Source of the DNA: Microbacterium sp. CFH 31415
Lineage (GTDB): Bacteria > Actinomycetota > Actinomycetes > Actinomycetales > Microbacteriaceae
Assembly: GCF_022538185.1 (NCBI RefSeq)
Contig: NZ_JAKYXC010000006.1
Span: forward strand, 186,001 to 250,000
DNA: 64,000 bases
Direction of reading: 5' to 3'
In this document: positions 44,555 through 53,287 of the stretch, piece by piece
How positions within the stretch are numbered: the stretch's first letter is position 1
How the letters are laid out: every line of letters starts with the position of its first letter
Notes under the pieces: model-generated
Database searches by the model: none
What the model was told of the DNA's origin: nothing
Seen by the model: the letters and a program-made list of their open reading frames with translations, nothing else
Position numbers and translations under genes: made by a program

Positions 44555-46022
44555 ACAGGACGCCTTCGATGCAGATGTACTTGAGTTCGGTGTACTCCTC
44601 GATGCCGTGGAGCGAGCCTTCGCGGCCGATGCCGGACTGCTTGACCCCGCCGAAGGGCGCGCCCTCGTACGAGATCAGGCCCGTGTTCACGCCGACCACG
44701 CCGACCTCGAGCGCCTCGGCGACGCGCGTGATGCGGCCGATGTCGCGGCTGAAAAAGTAGCCGGCGAGACCGAACTCGGTGTCGTTGGCGAGCGCGATCG
44801 CCTCGTCCTCGGTCGAGAACTTGAAGACCGGCGCCAGGGGCCCGAACGTCTCCTCCTTGGCGACGACCATGTCGGGCGTCGCGCCGACGAGCAGCGTCGG
44901 GGAGAAGAAGGTGCCGCCCAGCTCGCTGATGCCGCCGCCGTTGAGCACCTGGGCGCCCTTGGCCGTGGCATCCGCGATGTGCGACTCGACCTTCTCGACC
45001 GCTGCGCGCGAGATCAGCGGACCCTGCGTGACGCCGGGCTCGCGGCCGTCGCCGACACGCAGCTTCGCGACCTCTTGAGAGAGGCGCGCGACGAACTCGT
45101 CGTGGATGCCTTCCTGCACGTAGATGCGGTTGGCGCAGACGCACGTCTGACCGGCGTTGCGGAACTTGGAGTCCATCGCGCCCTTGACGGCGTTCTCGAG
45201 GTCGGCGTCGTCGAAGACGATGAGGGGCGCGTTGCCGCCGAGCTCGAGGGCGAGGCGCTTGATCGTGCCCGCCGACTGCGCCATCAGGGTGCGGCCGACC
45301 TCGGTGGAGCCGGTGAAACTGATCGTGCGCACGAGGTCGTGGCTGGTGAGCACCCCTCCGATGACCGAGCCGGAGCCGTTGACGACGCTGAGCACGCCCG
45401 CGGGGATGCCCGCCTCTTCGGCCAGTGCCACGAGGGCGAACGCCGACAGCGGAGTCTCGCTGGCCGGCTTGATGATCATGGTGCACCCGGCGGCGAGCGC
45501 GGGTGAGGCCTTGCGGAGGATCATCGCGGCGGGGAAGTTCCACGGCGTGATGGCCGCGGTAACCCCGACGGCGCTGCGCGTGGTGAGCATGCGGCGGTTG
45601 GGGCTGTTGGTGGGGATGACCTCGCCGTAGAGGCGCTTGGACTCCTCGGCGAACCACTCGATGAACCCGGCCCCGTACAGCACCTCTGCCTTGGCCTCGG
45701 CGAGCGGCTTGCCCTGCTCGGCCGTGAGGATCGCGGCCAGGTCGTCGGCACGCTCGACCACGAGGTCGTACCAGCGGCGCAGCAGCTTCGCGCGCTGCGG
45801 GGCGGGCACCTTCGACCAGGTCTTGAAAGCCTCGTGGGAGGCCAGCACGGCGGCCTCGACGTCTTCCGCGGTGGCGACGGCGACCTGGGCGATCTCTTCG
45901 CCGGTAGCGGGGTCGGTGACCGGGCGTCGTTCGCCCGTTGACCCGTCTCGCCACTGTCCGCCGTAATAGAGCTGAGTGCGCAGCAGTTCGCCCTCAAGGA
46001 GCTCGTGACGAGTTGTAGTCAT
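44553..46022 (-). CDS. NAD(P)-dependent aldehyde dehydrogenase, succinate-semialdehyde type
   Basis: This 489-residue ALDH superfamily enzyme has ITPWNFPAAMILRKASPALA, Glu in ALELGGNAPLIVFDD and the catalytic cysteine C294 in AGQTCVCANRIYV. This sequence type groups with GabD/succinate-semialdehyde and 2-oxoglutarate-semialdehyde dehydrogenases. GAGGG before the ATG at 46022 supports the start. Divergent from a class III aminotransferase. It could oxidise the semialdehyde made by that aminotransferase, or the 2-oxoglutarate semialdehyde expected from hydroxyproline-type degradation in the 33142-40618 cluster. Confidence 0.92.
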   Translation of the reverse strand: MTTTRHELLEGELLRTQLYYGGQWRDGSTGERRPVTDPATGEEIAQVAVATAEDVEAAVLASHEAFKTWSKVPAPQRAKLLRRWYDLVVERADDLAAILTAEQGKPLAEAKAEVLYGAGFIEWFAEESKRLYGEVIPTNSPNRRMLTTRSAVGVTAAITPWNFPAAMILRKASPALAAGCTMIIKPASETPLSAFALVALAEEAGIPAGVLSVVNGSGSVIGGVLTSHDLVRTISFTGSTEVGRTLMAQSAGTIKRLALELGGNAPLIVFDDADLENAVKGAMDSKFRNAGQTCVCANRIYVQEGIHDEFVARLSQEVAKLRVGDGREPGVTQGPLISRAAVEKVESHIADATAKGAQVLNGGGISELGGTFFSPTLLVGATPDMVVAKEETFGPLAPVFKFSTEDEAIALANDTEFGLAGYFFSRDIGRITRVAEALEVGVVGVNTGLISYEGAPFGGVKQSGIGREGSLHGIEEYTELKYICIEGVL

Positions 46023-46063
46023 AGGTCGCCCTCAACTTTCTGACGCGGATCCCGAGATCGGGT

Positions 46064-46125
46064 TTGAACCAACTCCAGCATAGGGGGTAATGTGCGAAGT
46101 GCGACCATAAGTGCGTAATGCGAAC
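46064..46125 (+). promoter_or_regulatory. Promoter of the aminotransferase operon with overlapping direct-repeat operator
   Basis: TTGAAC (46064-46069) and TAATGT (46088-46093) form a -35/-10 pair with 18-nt spacing. Immediately downstream, GTGCGAAGTGCGACC (46092-46106) and GTGCGTAATGCGAAC (46111-46125) form an imperfect direct repeat (12 of 15 identical). The second copy, read on the other strand as GTTCGCATTACGCAC, matches the arms of the inverted repeat at 33018-33051. A protein bound here would cover the transcription start, which suggests repression. Confidence 0.6.
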
Positions 46126-46141
46126 GAACGAAGGTGTCTGA

Positions 46142-47512
46142 ATGCACGTCGAGGAGTTGGACCGCAACTACCTGTTCCACCCGATGACCAATCTGGCGGC
46201 GCACGCTGAGAACGGCCCCCATATGACGATCGTCGAGGGTCACGGCGCCACGGTCACCGATCGGACGGGCCGCGACTACCTCGACGCCATGGCCGGGCTC
46301 TGGTGCGTCAACGTCGGGTACTCGCACCCCGAGATGGCCGAGGCCCTGCGCGAGCAGGCCCTGAAGCTTCCTTACTTCCATGCCTTCTCTTCTATGGGCA
46401 CCGATCTTCCCGCTCGCCTCTCGGAGCGCCTGATCAACATGGCGCCGGTGCCGATGAGCAAGGTCTTCTACGGCAACTCCGGTTCCGACGCGAACGACAC
46501 CCAGGCCAAGCTCGTCTGGTACTACAACAACGTCCTCGGACGCCCCCTGAAGAAGAAGATCATCGCGCGCCGCCGCGGCTACCACGGCGTCACCGTTCTC
46601 TCGGGCGGCCTGACGGGCCTGAAGAACCTGCACGACGGATTCGACCTGCCGCTGCCGATGATCCGCCACATCCGCCCGCCGCACCGGCTGTGGGAGCGCG
46701 AGCCGGGTCAGACCGACGACGAGTTCGCCACCACCCTCGCGATCGAGCTCGACCGCTTCATCGTCAACGAGGGGCCCGAGACCGTCGCCGCGCTGATCGC
46801 CGAGCCCGTCATGGCCGCCGGCGGCGTGATCGTGCCGCCCGACACCTACTTCCCGAAGATCCAGGAAGTGCTCGACAAGTACGACGTGCTTCTCATCGCC
46901 GACGAGGTCGTCAACGGCTTCGGCCGCCTCGGGGTCTCGTTCGGGAGCGTCTCGACGAACATGAAGCCCGACCTCATGACCGTCGCCAAGGGCATCACCT
47001 CGGCATACGTGCCGCTGTCGGCGGTGCTCGTCAGCGACAAGGTGTGGCAGGTGCTGCTCGACGGCTCGGCCAAGTACGGCAGCTTCGGCCACGGCTACAC
47101 CTACTCGGCCCACCCGCTGGCCGCCGCCGCCGCGATGACCAACCTCGACATCATCGAGCGCGAGGGCCTCGTCGACCGCGTCGCCGAGAACGGCGAGCTT
47201 CTCCACGAGCTGCTGCACAACGCCTTCGCCGATCACCCCAACGTTGGCGAGATCCGGGGCCGGGGCCTCATGGCCGCCGTCGAGTTCGTCGAGTCGCGTG
47301 ACCCGCTGCGCCCCTTCGCCCAGCAGGGCGCCTTCGCCGGCGCGGTCACGAGGGCGGCGCTCGAGAACGGCGTGATCACGCGGGCTCTGCCCGCCGCCGA
47401 CACGGTGTCGTTCTCTCCGCCGTTCGTGACCACCCCCGATGAGCTCGAGCGCATGGTCGCGGGTGTGCGTGCAGGACTCGACCACGCCGTCGGCGAGCTG
47501 CGGAGCAAGTAG
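46142..47512 (+). CDS. Class III pyridoxal-phosphate aminotransferase (omega-aminotransferase type)
   Basis: This 456-residue aminotransferase starts YLFHPMTNLAAHAENGPHM, typical of the beta-alanine/polyamine:pyruvate group. Other landmarks are VFYGNSGSDANDTQAKLVW, LLIADEVVNGFGRLG (PLP-nitrogen Asp) and Schiff-base lysine K283 in TVAKGITSAYVPL. It would move an amino group from a terminal amine to pyruvate or 2-oxoglutarate, giving a semialdehyde for the divergent aldehyde dehydrogenase. First gene of the operon ending at 52053. Confidence 0.92.
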   Translation: MHVEELDRNYLFHPMTNLAAHAENGPHMTIVEGHGATVTDRTGRDYLDAMAGLWCVNVGYSHPEMAEALREQALKLPYFHAFSSMGTDLPARLSERLINMAPVPMSKVFYGNSGSDANDTQAKLVWYYNNVLGRPLKKKIIARRRGYHGVTVLSGGLTGLKNLHDGFDLPLPMIRHIRPPHRLWEREPGQTDDEFATTLAIELDRFIVNEGPETVAALIAEPVMAAGGVIVPPDTYFPKIQEVLDKYDVLLIADEVVNGFGRLGVSFGSVSTNMKPDLMTVAKGITSAYVPLSAVLVSDKVWQVLLDGSAKYGSFGHGYTYSAHPLAAAAAMTNLDIIEREGLVDRVAENGELLHELLHNAFADHPNVGEIRGRGLMAAVEFVESRDPLRPFAQQGAFAGAVTRAALENGVITRALPAADTVSFSPPFVTTPDELERMVAGVRAGLDHAVGELRSK

Positions 47513-47519
47513 CGTCGTC

Positions 47520-48635
47520 GTGGTGCGCGTAGGTGTGCTTATGAACCCGATCGAGGGCTTCGGTGGCATGCTCGCGCTCCACGGCACCGACACGCTTGAT
47601 CCGGCGCGCTACGGCGAAGCCGTGAGCGCGGGTCACGCCGCGCGCCGGCTGGTACGGGCGCTCGAGAGGTTCGCCGCGGGGGGAGGGGATGCCTCGCTCG
47701 TCGCGGCGCCCGGAGTCCTGGGCGCCGAGGCGCTGGCCGCGGCATCCGTCCCGCACTCGGTGCTCGCGGGATTCGCGCCGGCGTCGCCCACGACCCGCGA
47801 CGACACGATCGCCGTGGCGCGACGTCTCGCAACCCAGGGCGTGGACGTGATCCTCTTCGCGGGTGGCGACGGGACGGCCACCGACCTCGCCGAGGCGCTG
47901 GGCGAGACGGCTTCCGTCATCGGGGTGCCCTCGGGAGTGAAGATGCACTCCGAGGTCTTCTCGCGTTCGCCCGAGGCGGCCGGACGGCTGCTCGCCGACT
48001 TCGTCGCCGGTCGGGCTTCCGTCTCAGCCGCCGAGGTGCTCGACGTGGGCGCCGAGGGCGAGACGGGGGTGGTCGGCGTGCTCCGCGTGCCCCGCTCCCG
48101 CGAAGCGCTCCAGGGCGCGAAGACCGTGTCGCGGCCGCAGGCCGCAGAGGTCGTCGGCCACGCCATCGCGCACAACCTCGTCCGCGCCGCGGATCCGGCC
48201 ACGACGTGGATCGTCGGCCCCGGCACGACCACGGGCACCGTCGGCGAGGCCCTCGGCTTCGCCCCGACCCTCCGCGGCGTCGACGTCCGCCACCCCGACG
48301 GCACGGTGGAGCTCGATGTGACCGAGCAGCGCCTGTACGAGATCGTCGTGTCCGCGGCTGAACCGCTCCTCGCCCTCGGGGTCGTCGGCGGCCAAGGATT
48401 CCTTCTCGGACGAGGAAACCAAGAGCTGAGCGCGCGGGTCATCGCGGCGATCGGCGCCGACCGCGTCCGCATCCTCGCCACCGAAGAGAAGGTCGGCGCG
48501 CTCTTCCCGCCCGTGCTGCTCGTCGATTCCGACCCGGCAGGCCACGGGGAGCAGCATCCGCTCCTCGGCTACCGGAGAGTCCACACCGGTCCGCGGCAGA
48601 GCACTGTGCTGAAGGTCGTCGACGCGGCGGCATGA
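47520..48635 (+). CDS. ATP-NAD kinase-fold protein (AcoX-like)
   Basis: This 371-residue protein is of the NAD kinase superfamily branch that includes AcoX. VRVGVLMNPIEGFGGMLALH at the N-terminus, ILFAGGDGTATDLAEAL (GGDGT nucleotide motif) and VIGVPSGVKMHSEVF are characteristic. True NAD kinase activity has not been shown for this branch. Start: GTG at 47520 gives the family's MVR beginning; the adjacent GTG at 47523 is possible, and a GGAG lies 14 nt upstream. It lies 7 nt after the aminotransferase and precedes the GcvPA-like gene. Confidence 0.82.
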   Translation: MVRVGVLMNPIEGFGGMLALHGTDTLDPARYGEAVSAGHAARRLVRALERFAAGGGDASLVAAPGVLGAEALAAASVPHSVLAGFAPASPTTRDDTIAVARRLATQGVDVILFAGGDGTATDLAEALGETASVIGVPSGVKMHSEVFSRSPEAAGRLLADFVAGRASVSAAEVLDVGAEGETGVVGVLRVPRSREALQGAKTVSRPQAAEVVGHAIAHNLVRAADPATTWIVGPGTTTGTVGEALGFAPTLRGVDVRHPDGTVELDVTEQRLYEIVVSAAEPLLALGVVGGQGFLLGRGNQELSARVIAAIGADRVRILATEEKVGALFPPVLLVDSDPAGHGEQHPLLGYRRVHTGPRQSTVLKVVDAAA

Positions 48636-48669
48636 ACGAGTCCAACCAGAACGAGAGCAGGAGAGGCAC

Positions 48670-50067
48670 ATGAGTCAGTCGCACCCGTACATGGCGAACT
48701 CTGCGGAGGGCAGCAGACAGGCGCTGCTCGACGGGATCGGCATCACGGACGCAGAAGAGCTCTTCGCTCAGATCCCCGCCGACCACCGGGCCGACGACAA
48801 GGTTCAGCCGGTCCCGGGCATCAAGTCGGAGTTCGAACTGCGCCGCCTCATCGAGGGCCGGCTGCGCGGCGGCATCTCGACCGACTCGCACATCTCGTTC
48901 CTGGGCGGCGGGTACTGGAAGCACCACATCCCCGCCCTGTGCGATGAGATCGTGAACCGCCCCGAGATCTCCACGTCGGTGTGGGGCACGCCGAGCTCAG
49001 ACCACGGCCGAAACCAGGCGTGGTTCGAGTTCGCCTCCGAACTCGGCGCCCTCCTCGACCTCGAGTTCGTCGGGCTCCCCGTGTACAGCTGGGGCTGCGC
49101 TGCCGGTCACGCGCTGCGGATGGCCGCACGGATGACCGGCCGCTCGGTCGTCGTGCTCCCCGACAACATCGACCGCGAGCGCCGCCTCGTGATCGAGACG
49201 TACGCCGGGTACCGCGAACTCGGCGGGTCGCTCGAGATCCGCGAGGTCGCGATCGACCCCGAGTCGGGCACGGTCTCGCTGGCCTCGCTCGAAGAGGCCC
49301 TCGGCGACGACGTCGCCGCCGTCTACCTCGAGACGCCGAACTCGTGGGGTGTCATCGAGCACGACGTCGCCCGGATCATCGACGCCGCGCACGAGGCGGG
49401 CGCCGAGGCGATCGTCGGGGTCGACCCGATCTCGCTCGGCGGCCTGGCGTCGCCCGCCGCGTTCGGCGCCGACATCGTGGTCGGCTCGATCCAGCCGCTC
49501 GGCATCCACCTGAACGCGGGCGGCGGCGTGGGCGGCTTCATCGCCACCCGCGACGAGGAGCGCTACGCCCGACAGTTCCCGACTCTGCAGGTCAGCATCG
49601 CACCCACCACCCGCGAGGGTGAGCGCGCATTCGGAATGACGCTGTTCGGGCAGAGCTCTTACGGCGCACGCGAGCTCGGCAACGACTGGACGGGCAACTC
49701 CGTGTACCTGTGGGCCGTGCGTGCGGCGATCTACCTCGCCCTCCTCGGGCCCGCCGGCATGCGCGAGCTCGCCGAGACGGTGGCCGCCAACGCGCGCCGC
49801 ACCGCCGAGCTGATCGACGCCCTGCCGGGGGTGTCGGTGCGCTACAGCGACCGCATCTTCAAGGAGTTCATCGTCGACTTCTCCGGCACCGGCCGCACGG
49901 TCTCCGACATCAACGCAGCGCTCCTGGAGCGGGGCATCCTGGGCGGTCACGACCTGACCGGCAGCCACGACGGACTCGATCAGTGCGCGCTCTACTGCGT
50001 GACCGAGGTGATCTCGGAAGACGACGTCCGACAACTGATCTCGGCGATCGAGGAGGTGGTGGCATGA
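48670..50067 (+). CDS. GcvPA-like subunit (glycine dehydrogenase subunit 1 paralogue)
   Basis: This 465-residue protein is related to the N-terminal half of the glycine cleavage P-protein. YMANSAEGSRQALLDGIGIT and ELFAQIPADHRADD match the GcvPA start. The usual YTPYQPEISQGTLQA segment reads WGTPSSDHGRNQAWF here, and the NASMYDGATA segment reads LPVYSWGCAAGH, so residues lining the glycine site have changed. AGGAGAGG precedes the ATG at 48670. The split arrangement is unusual for actinobacteria, where a single-chain GcvP is common. It probably forms an alpha-beta enzyme with the next gene product; the substrate is unknown. Confidence 0.8.
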   Translation: MSQSHPYMANSAEGSRQALLDGIGITDAEELFAQIPADHRADDKVQPVPGIKSEFELRRLIEGRLRGGISTDSHISFLGGGYWKHHIPALCDEIVNRPEISTSVWGTPSSDHGRNQAWFEFASELGALLDLEFVGLPVYSWGCAAGHALRMAARMTGRSVVVLPDNIDRERRLVIETYAGYRELGGSLEIREVAIDPESGTVSLASLEEALGDDVAAVYLETPNSWGVIEHDVARIIDAAHEAGAEAIVGVDPISLGGLASPAAFGADIVVGSIQPLGIHLNAGGGVGGFIATRDEERYARQFPTLQVSIAPTTREGERAFGMTLFGQSSYGARELGNDWTGNSVYLWAVRAAIYLALLGPAGMRELAETVAANARRTAELIDALPGVSVRYSDRIFKEFIVDFSGTGRTVSDINAALLERGILGGHDLTGSHDGLDQCALYCVTEVISEDDVRQLISAIEEVVA

Positions 50068-51590
50068 GCACCGTCCGCAACTACCACGCCGCATCGTGGG
50101 ACGAAGAGATCGTGTACGAGCTCGGAGCGCCCGGCCGCCGAGGGGTCGTGCCCCCGCAGTCGTGGGCACCGCAGGCCGGCTCGTCGCTCTTCCCCGAGGG
50201 ACTCCGCCGCGACCGCGATGCCGACCTGCCCGAGCTCGCCGAGTACGAGGTGCGCCGCCACTTCACGCACCTGTCGCAGCAGACGATGGGCATGATGGGC
50301 ATCAGCCTCTTCGGCACGTGCACAATGAAGCACAACCCGACCGTGAACGAGCAGATCACCGCGCGTTCCGAGGTCGCCGCGGTGCACCCCCGCCAGGACC
50401 CCTCGACGTACCAGGGCCTCCTCGGGATCGTGCACTCGCTCGAGGACGAGCTGCGCAACCTGTCGGGCATGGATGCGTTCAGCTTCCAGCCCGGAGGAGG
50501 GGCGGATGCCGCATACCTCCACGCCGTCGTCACCCGGGCCTATCACGCCTCACGTGGCGAGCTGGCGCAGCGGACGCACATCGTCACCACGGCTCAGGCG
50601 CACCCCTGCAACCCGGCGACCGCCAAGGCGGCGGGATTCGAGGTCATCACGCTGCCCATCGAAGAGGACGGCTACCCGTCGGTCGAGGCGCTGAAGGCGG
50701 TCATCGGGCCGAACACGGCCGCGCTGATGCTGAACAATCCCGACGACATGGGCATCTACAACCCGCACATCAAGGAGTTCATCGACGCGGTGCACGAGGT
50801 CGGCGGGCTCGCGTTCTACGACAACGCGAACTTCAACGGCGTGATGACCCGCCTGCGCGCCCGCGACCTCGGCTTCGACGCGTGCATGTACATGCTGCAC
50901 AAGACGTTCGGTGTGCCCAAGGGCGGCAACGGGCCGTCGGTGGGGGCGTACGGATGCTCCGAAGAGCTCGCCCGGTTCCTCCCCGGTCCGCGAATCGTGA
51001 AGAACGGCGACGTCTACGACCTGATCGAGCCCGAGGACAGCGTCGGACGCGTGCGGGAGTTCCTCGGGAACGTGCAGCAGCTGGTGAAGGCCTACTCGTG
51101 GACCCGGGCGATGGGCACGGACGGGCTGCGCGAGGCATCCGATCTCTCCCTCCTCGCCAACAACTACATGGAGAAGCAGCTGATGGCGCTGAAGGGCGTC
51201 ACCATGTCGTTCCCCGGCAAGGCGCTGCCGCGCATGGAGATGACGCGATACTCGCTCGAGGAGTACACCGCCGAGACCGGCCTGTCGACCGTGGACGTGC
51301 AGAACCGGATGACGGACTTCGGCATCGACGCGTACTGGCTGGCCCACGAGCCGTGGATCGTGCCCGAGCCGTTCACGCCCGAGGCGGGCGAGATGTGGTC
51401 GAAGGAAGACCTCGACGAGTGGATCGCCGTGCTGGCTCACGTGCTCGAAGAGGGTCGCCGCGACCCCGAGCTCGTTCGCACCGCCCCGCACAATCAGGTG
51501 GTGGCGCAGATCGACGGGTCGGGTCTCGACAACCCCGACACGTGGGCCGTCACGTGGGCTGCGTATCGCCGCAAGCACCTGCAGGGATGA
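50064..51590 (+). CDS. GcvPB-like PLP-dependent subunit (glycine dehydrogenase subunit 2 paralogue)
   Basis: This 508-residue catalytic partner carries the PLP lysine K280 in LHKTFGVPKGGNGPSVG. Canonical GcvPB reads HKTFCIPHGGGGPG, so the Cys-Ile-Pro-His segment and one glycine are replaced. Other family signs are MGMMGISLFGTCTMKHNP (canonical MIPLGSCTMKYNP), FSFQPGGGADAAY and IYDNANFNG. ATG at 50064 overlaps the GcvPA-like stop. No gcvT, gcvH or lpd lies in the window, so a standard glycine cleavage role is doubtful. It may decarboxylate another amino acid. Confidence 0.82.
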   Translation: MSTVRNYHAASWDEEIVYELGAPGRRGVVPPQSWAPQAGSSLFPEGLRRDRDADLPELAEYEVRRHFTHLSQQTMGMMGISLFGTCTMKHNPTVNEQITARSEVAAVHPRQDPSTYQGLLGIVHSLEDELRNLSGMDAFSFQPGGGADAAYLHAVVTRAYHASRGELAQRTHIVTTAQAHPCNPATAKAAGFEVITLPIEEDGYPSVEALKAVIGPNTAALMLNNPDDMGIYNPHIKEFIDAVHEVGGLAFYDNANFNGVMTRLRARDLGFDACMYMLHKTFGVPKGGNGPSVGAYGCSEELARFLPGPRIVKNGDVYDLIEPEDSVGRVREFLGNVQQLVKAYSWTRAMGTDGLREASDLSLLANNYMEKQLMALKGVTMSFPGKALPRMEMTRYSLEEYTAETGLSTVDVQNRMTDFGIDAYWLAHEPWIVPEPFTPEAGEMWSKEDLDEWIAVLAHVLEEGRRDPELVRTAPHNQVVAQIDGSGLDNPDTWAVTWAAYRRKHLQG

Positions 51591-51597
51591 CCTGACC

Positions 51598-52053
51598 GTG
51601 AGCGAGTTGTCGGACCTCCTCGACGAGCTGGCGATCAAGAACCTGTCGCACCGGTACGCGATCGCGCTCGACCGGGATGACAGGAACGAGTGGGCATCGC
51701 TGTTCTCGGATGACATCGCGTTCGAGAGTGGCAGCTCGTCGCGCGGACTCGAGGACGTGCTCCGGATCCCGCGAGAGCAGCTCGCGCGCTACAAGAAGAC
51801 CCTCCACTCGGTGACGACGCAGAAGATCTCTCTCGACGGCGACCGCGCCTCGGGGGAGGTCTACTGCGTCGCACACCACCTCTATGAGGACTTCCACCAG
51901 AACAAGCGGCTCCCGTTCGACCTGAGCCACAACTTCCTCATCCGCTACGAGGACGAGTACGCCCGCATCGACGGTCGCTGGGTCTTCACTCGCCGCCGGG
52001 TGAACACCGAGGCGCGGTTCGTGGATCAGATCATCCCCGCCGCCCAGGGCTGA
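51598..52053 (+). CDS. NTF2/SnoaL-like protein
   Basis: This 151-residue protein is of the cone-like NTF2 fold: an N-terminal helix pair (LLDELAIKNLSHRYAIALDR), DDRNEWASLFSDDIAFESG, then beta strands ending GRWVFTRRRVNTEARF. Such proteins may be isomerases, dehydratases, dioxygenase small subunits or binding proteins; no catalytic residue set is certain here. GTG at 51598 lies 7 nt after the GcvPB-like stop. It closes the aminotransferase operon and faces the thiolase gene across a 57-nt gap. Confidence 0.8.
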   Translation: MSELSDLLDELAIKNLSHRYAIALDRDDRNEWASLFSDDIAFESGSSSRGLEDVLRIPREQLARYKKTLHSVTTQKISLDGDRASGEVYCVAHHLYEDFHQNKRLPFDLSHNFLIRYEDEYARIDGRWVFTRRRVNTEARFVDQIIPAAQG

Positions 52054-52110
52054 CCGGGCGCGTGTCACGCGTGCTCGGCGTGACGAAGGGAGGGCCGGCG
52101 ACGAGGTGGC

Positions 52111-53286
52111 TCAGCGCTCCAGCACCACCGCGAGACCCTGACCCACGCCGATGCAGATCGCCGCGACGGCGACACCGCCGCCCCGGCGGGCGAGCTCGTG
52201 CGCGGCGTGTCCGATGATGCGTCCGCCGGATGCACCCAGCGGGTGGCCGATCGCGATCGCGCCGCCGTGGATGTTGATCCGCTCGGGGTCCAAGTCGGGC
52301 CAGCCCTTAGCGCAGGCGAGGGACTGGGAGGCGAACGCCTCGTTGAGTTCGACGAAGTCGACGTCGGCCCACGTCCGGCTGGCGCGGGCGAGCGCCTTGT
52401 TCGCCGCCTCGATGGGGGCGATCGGGAAGACGTCGGGATCCACGCCGTGCGCCGCCCGCCCCGCGATGCGAGCGAGCGGTTCTCCCGGCAGCACGCCCTC
52501 ACCCGCGAGGAGGACCGCCGACGCCCCGTCGTTGATGGGGGAGGAGTTGCCCGCCGTCACCGTGCCCGAGCCGTCGGATGCGAACAGCGCCTTCAACCCC
52601 GCGAGCTTCTCCGCCGACGTGTCGTCGCGGATGCCCTCGTCGCGCGAGAGGTCGGCGCCCGCCACGGGCACCGACTCGGCGTCGTACATCCCGTCGGCCC
52701 ACGCCTGTGCGGCCAGACGGTGGGAACGGACCGAGAACTCGTCCTGCTGCTCGCGGGTGATGCCCCACTCGCGCGCGATCTTCTCGGCCGACTGGCCGTT
52801 CGAGATCGTCCAGTGCGTCGGCAGCGCAGGGTTGGTCATCCGCCAGCCGATGGATGTGTTCCACAGTGTCTGGTTGCCCACTGCCGGCCACGGCCTGGGT
52901 GACTTCTCAACCACGTAGGGCGCCCGGCTCATCGACTCGACCCCGCCGGCCAGGATGATCTCGGCATCCCCAGACTCGATCGCCCGCGCGCCCTGGATGA
53001 CCGCCTCGACGCCTGACGCGCACAGGCGATTGACGGTGGTGCCGGTCACGGGCGTGGGCAGCCCGGCGAGCAGCGCTCCCATGCGGGCGACGTTGCGGTT
53101 GTCTTCCCCCGCCTGGTTGGCGTCGCCGAAGATCACGTCGGCGATGCGTGCAGGGTCGAAGTCCTGGCGTTCGACGACAGCCCGCATCACGTGCGCGGCG
53201 AGGTCGTCGGGTCGGATGTGCGAGAGCGCTCCGCCGGCTCGACCGAACGGAGTTCGGACCGCGTCGTAGATGTGCGTCTGAGTCAT
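52111..53286 (-). CDS. pcaF: Acetyl-CoA acyltransferase (thiolase), beta-ketoadipyl-CoA thiolase type
   Basis: This 391-residue thiolase has nucleophile C89 (NRLCASGVEAV), His in GGAIAIGHPLGASGG and the second cysteine in AAICIGVGQG. GDANQAGEDNRNVARMGALL is typical of the PcaF/PaaJ group, which cleaves 3-oxoadipyl-CoA to succinyl-CoA and acetyl-CoA. It directly follows CoA-transferase genes in the order pcaI-pcaJ-pcaF. The last gene of that minus-strand unit. A general acetyl-CoA acetyltransferase is possible on sequence alone; context favours PcaF. Confidence 0.88.
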   Translation of the reverse strand: MTQTHIYDAVRTPFGRAGGALSHIRPDDLAAHVMRAVVERQDFDPARIADVIFGDANQAGEDNRNVARMGALLAGLPTPVTGTTVNRLCASGVEAVIQGARAIESGDAEIILAGGVESMSRAPYVVEKSPRPWPAVGNQTLWNTSIGWRMTNPALPTHWTISNGQSAEKIAREWGITREQQDEFSVRSHRLAAQAWADGMYDAESVPVAGADLSRDEGIRDDTSAEKLAGLKALFASDGSGTVTAGNSSPINDGASAVLLAGEGVLPGEPLARIAGRAAHGVDPDVFPIAPIEAANKALARASRTWADVDFVELNEAFASQSLACAKGWPDLDPERINIHGGAIAIGHPLGASGGRIIGHAAHELARRGGGVAVAAICIGVGQGLAVVLER

Positions 53287-53287
53287 G

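Noticed and set aside
44553..46022. Naming the aldehyde dehydrogenase gabD outright
   Set aside because: Succinate-semialdehyde and 2-oxoglutarate-semialdehyde dehydrogenases of this type cannot be separated by eye, and context allows either.
47520..48635. Assigning true NAD kinase (nadK) to the AcoX-like gene
   Set aside because: The GGDGT motif is shared, but the VPSGVKMHS segment and the operon context fit the uncharacterised AcoX-like branch better.
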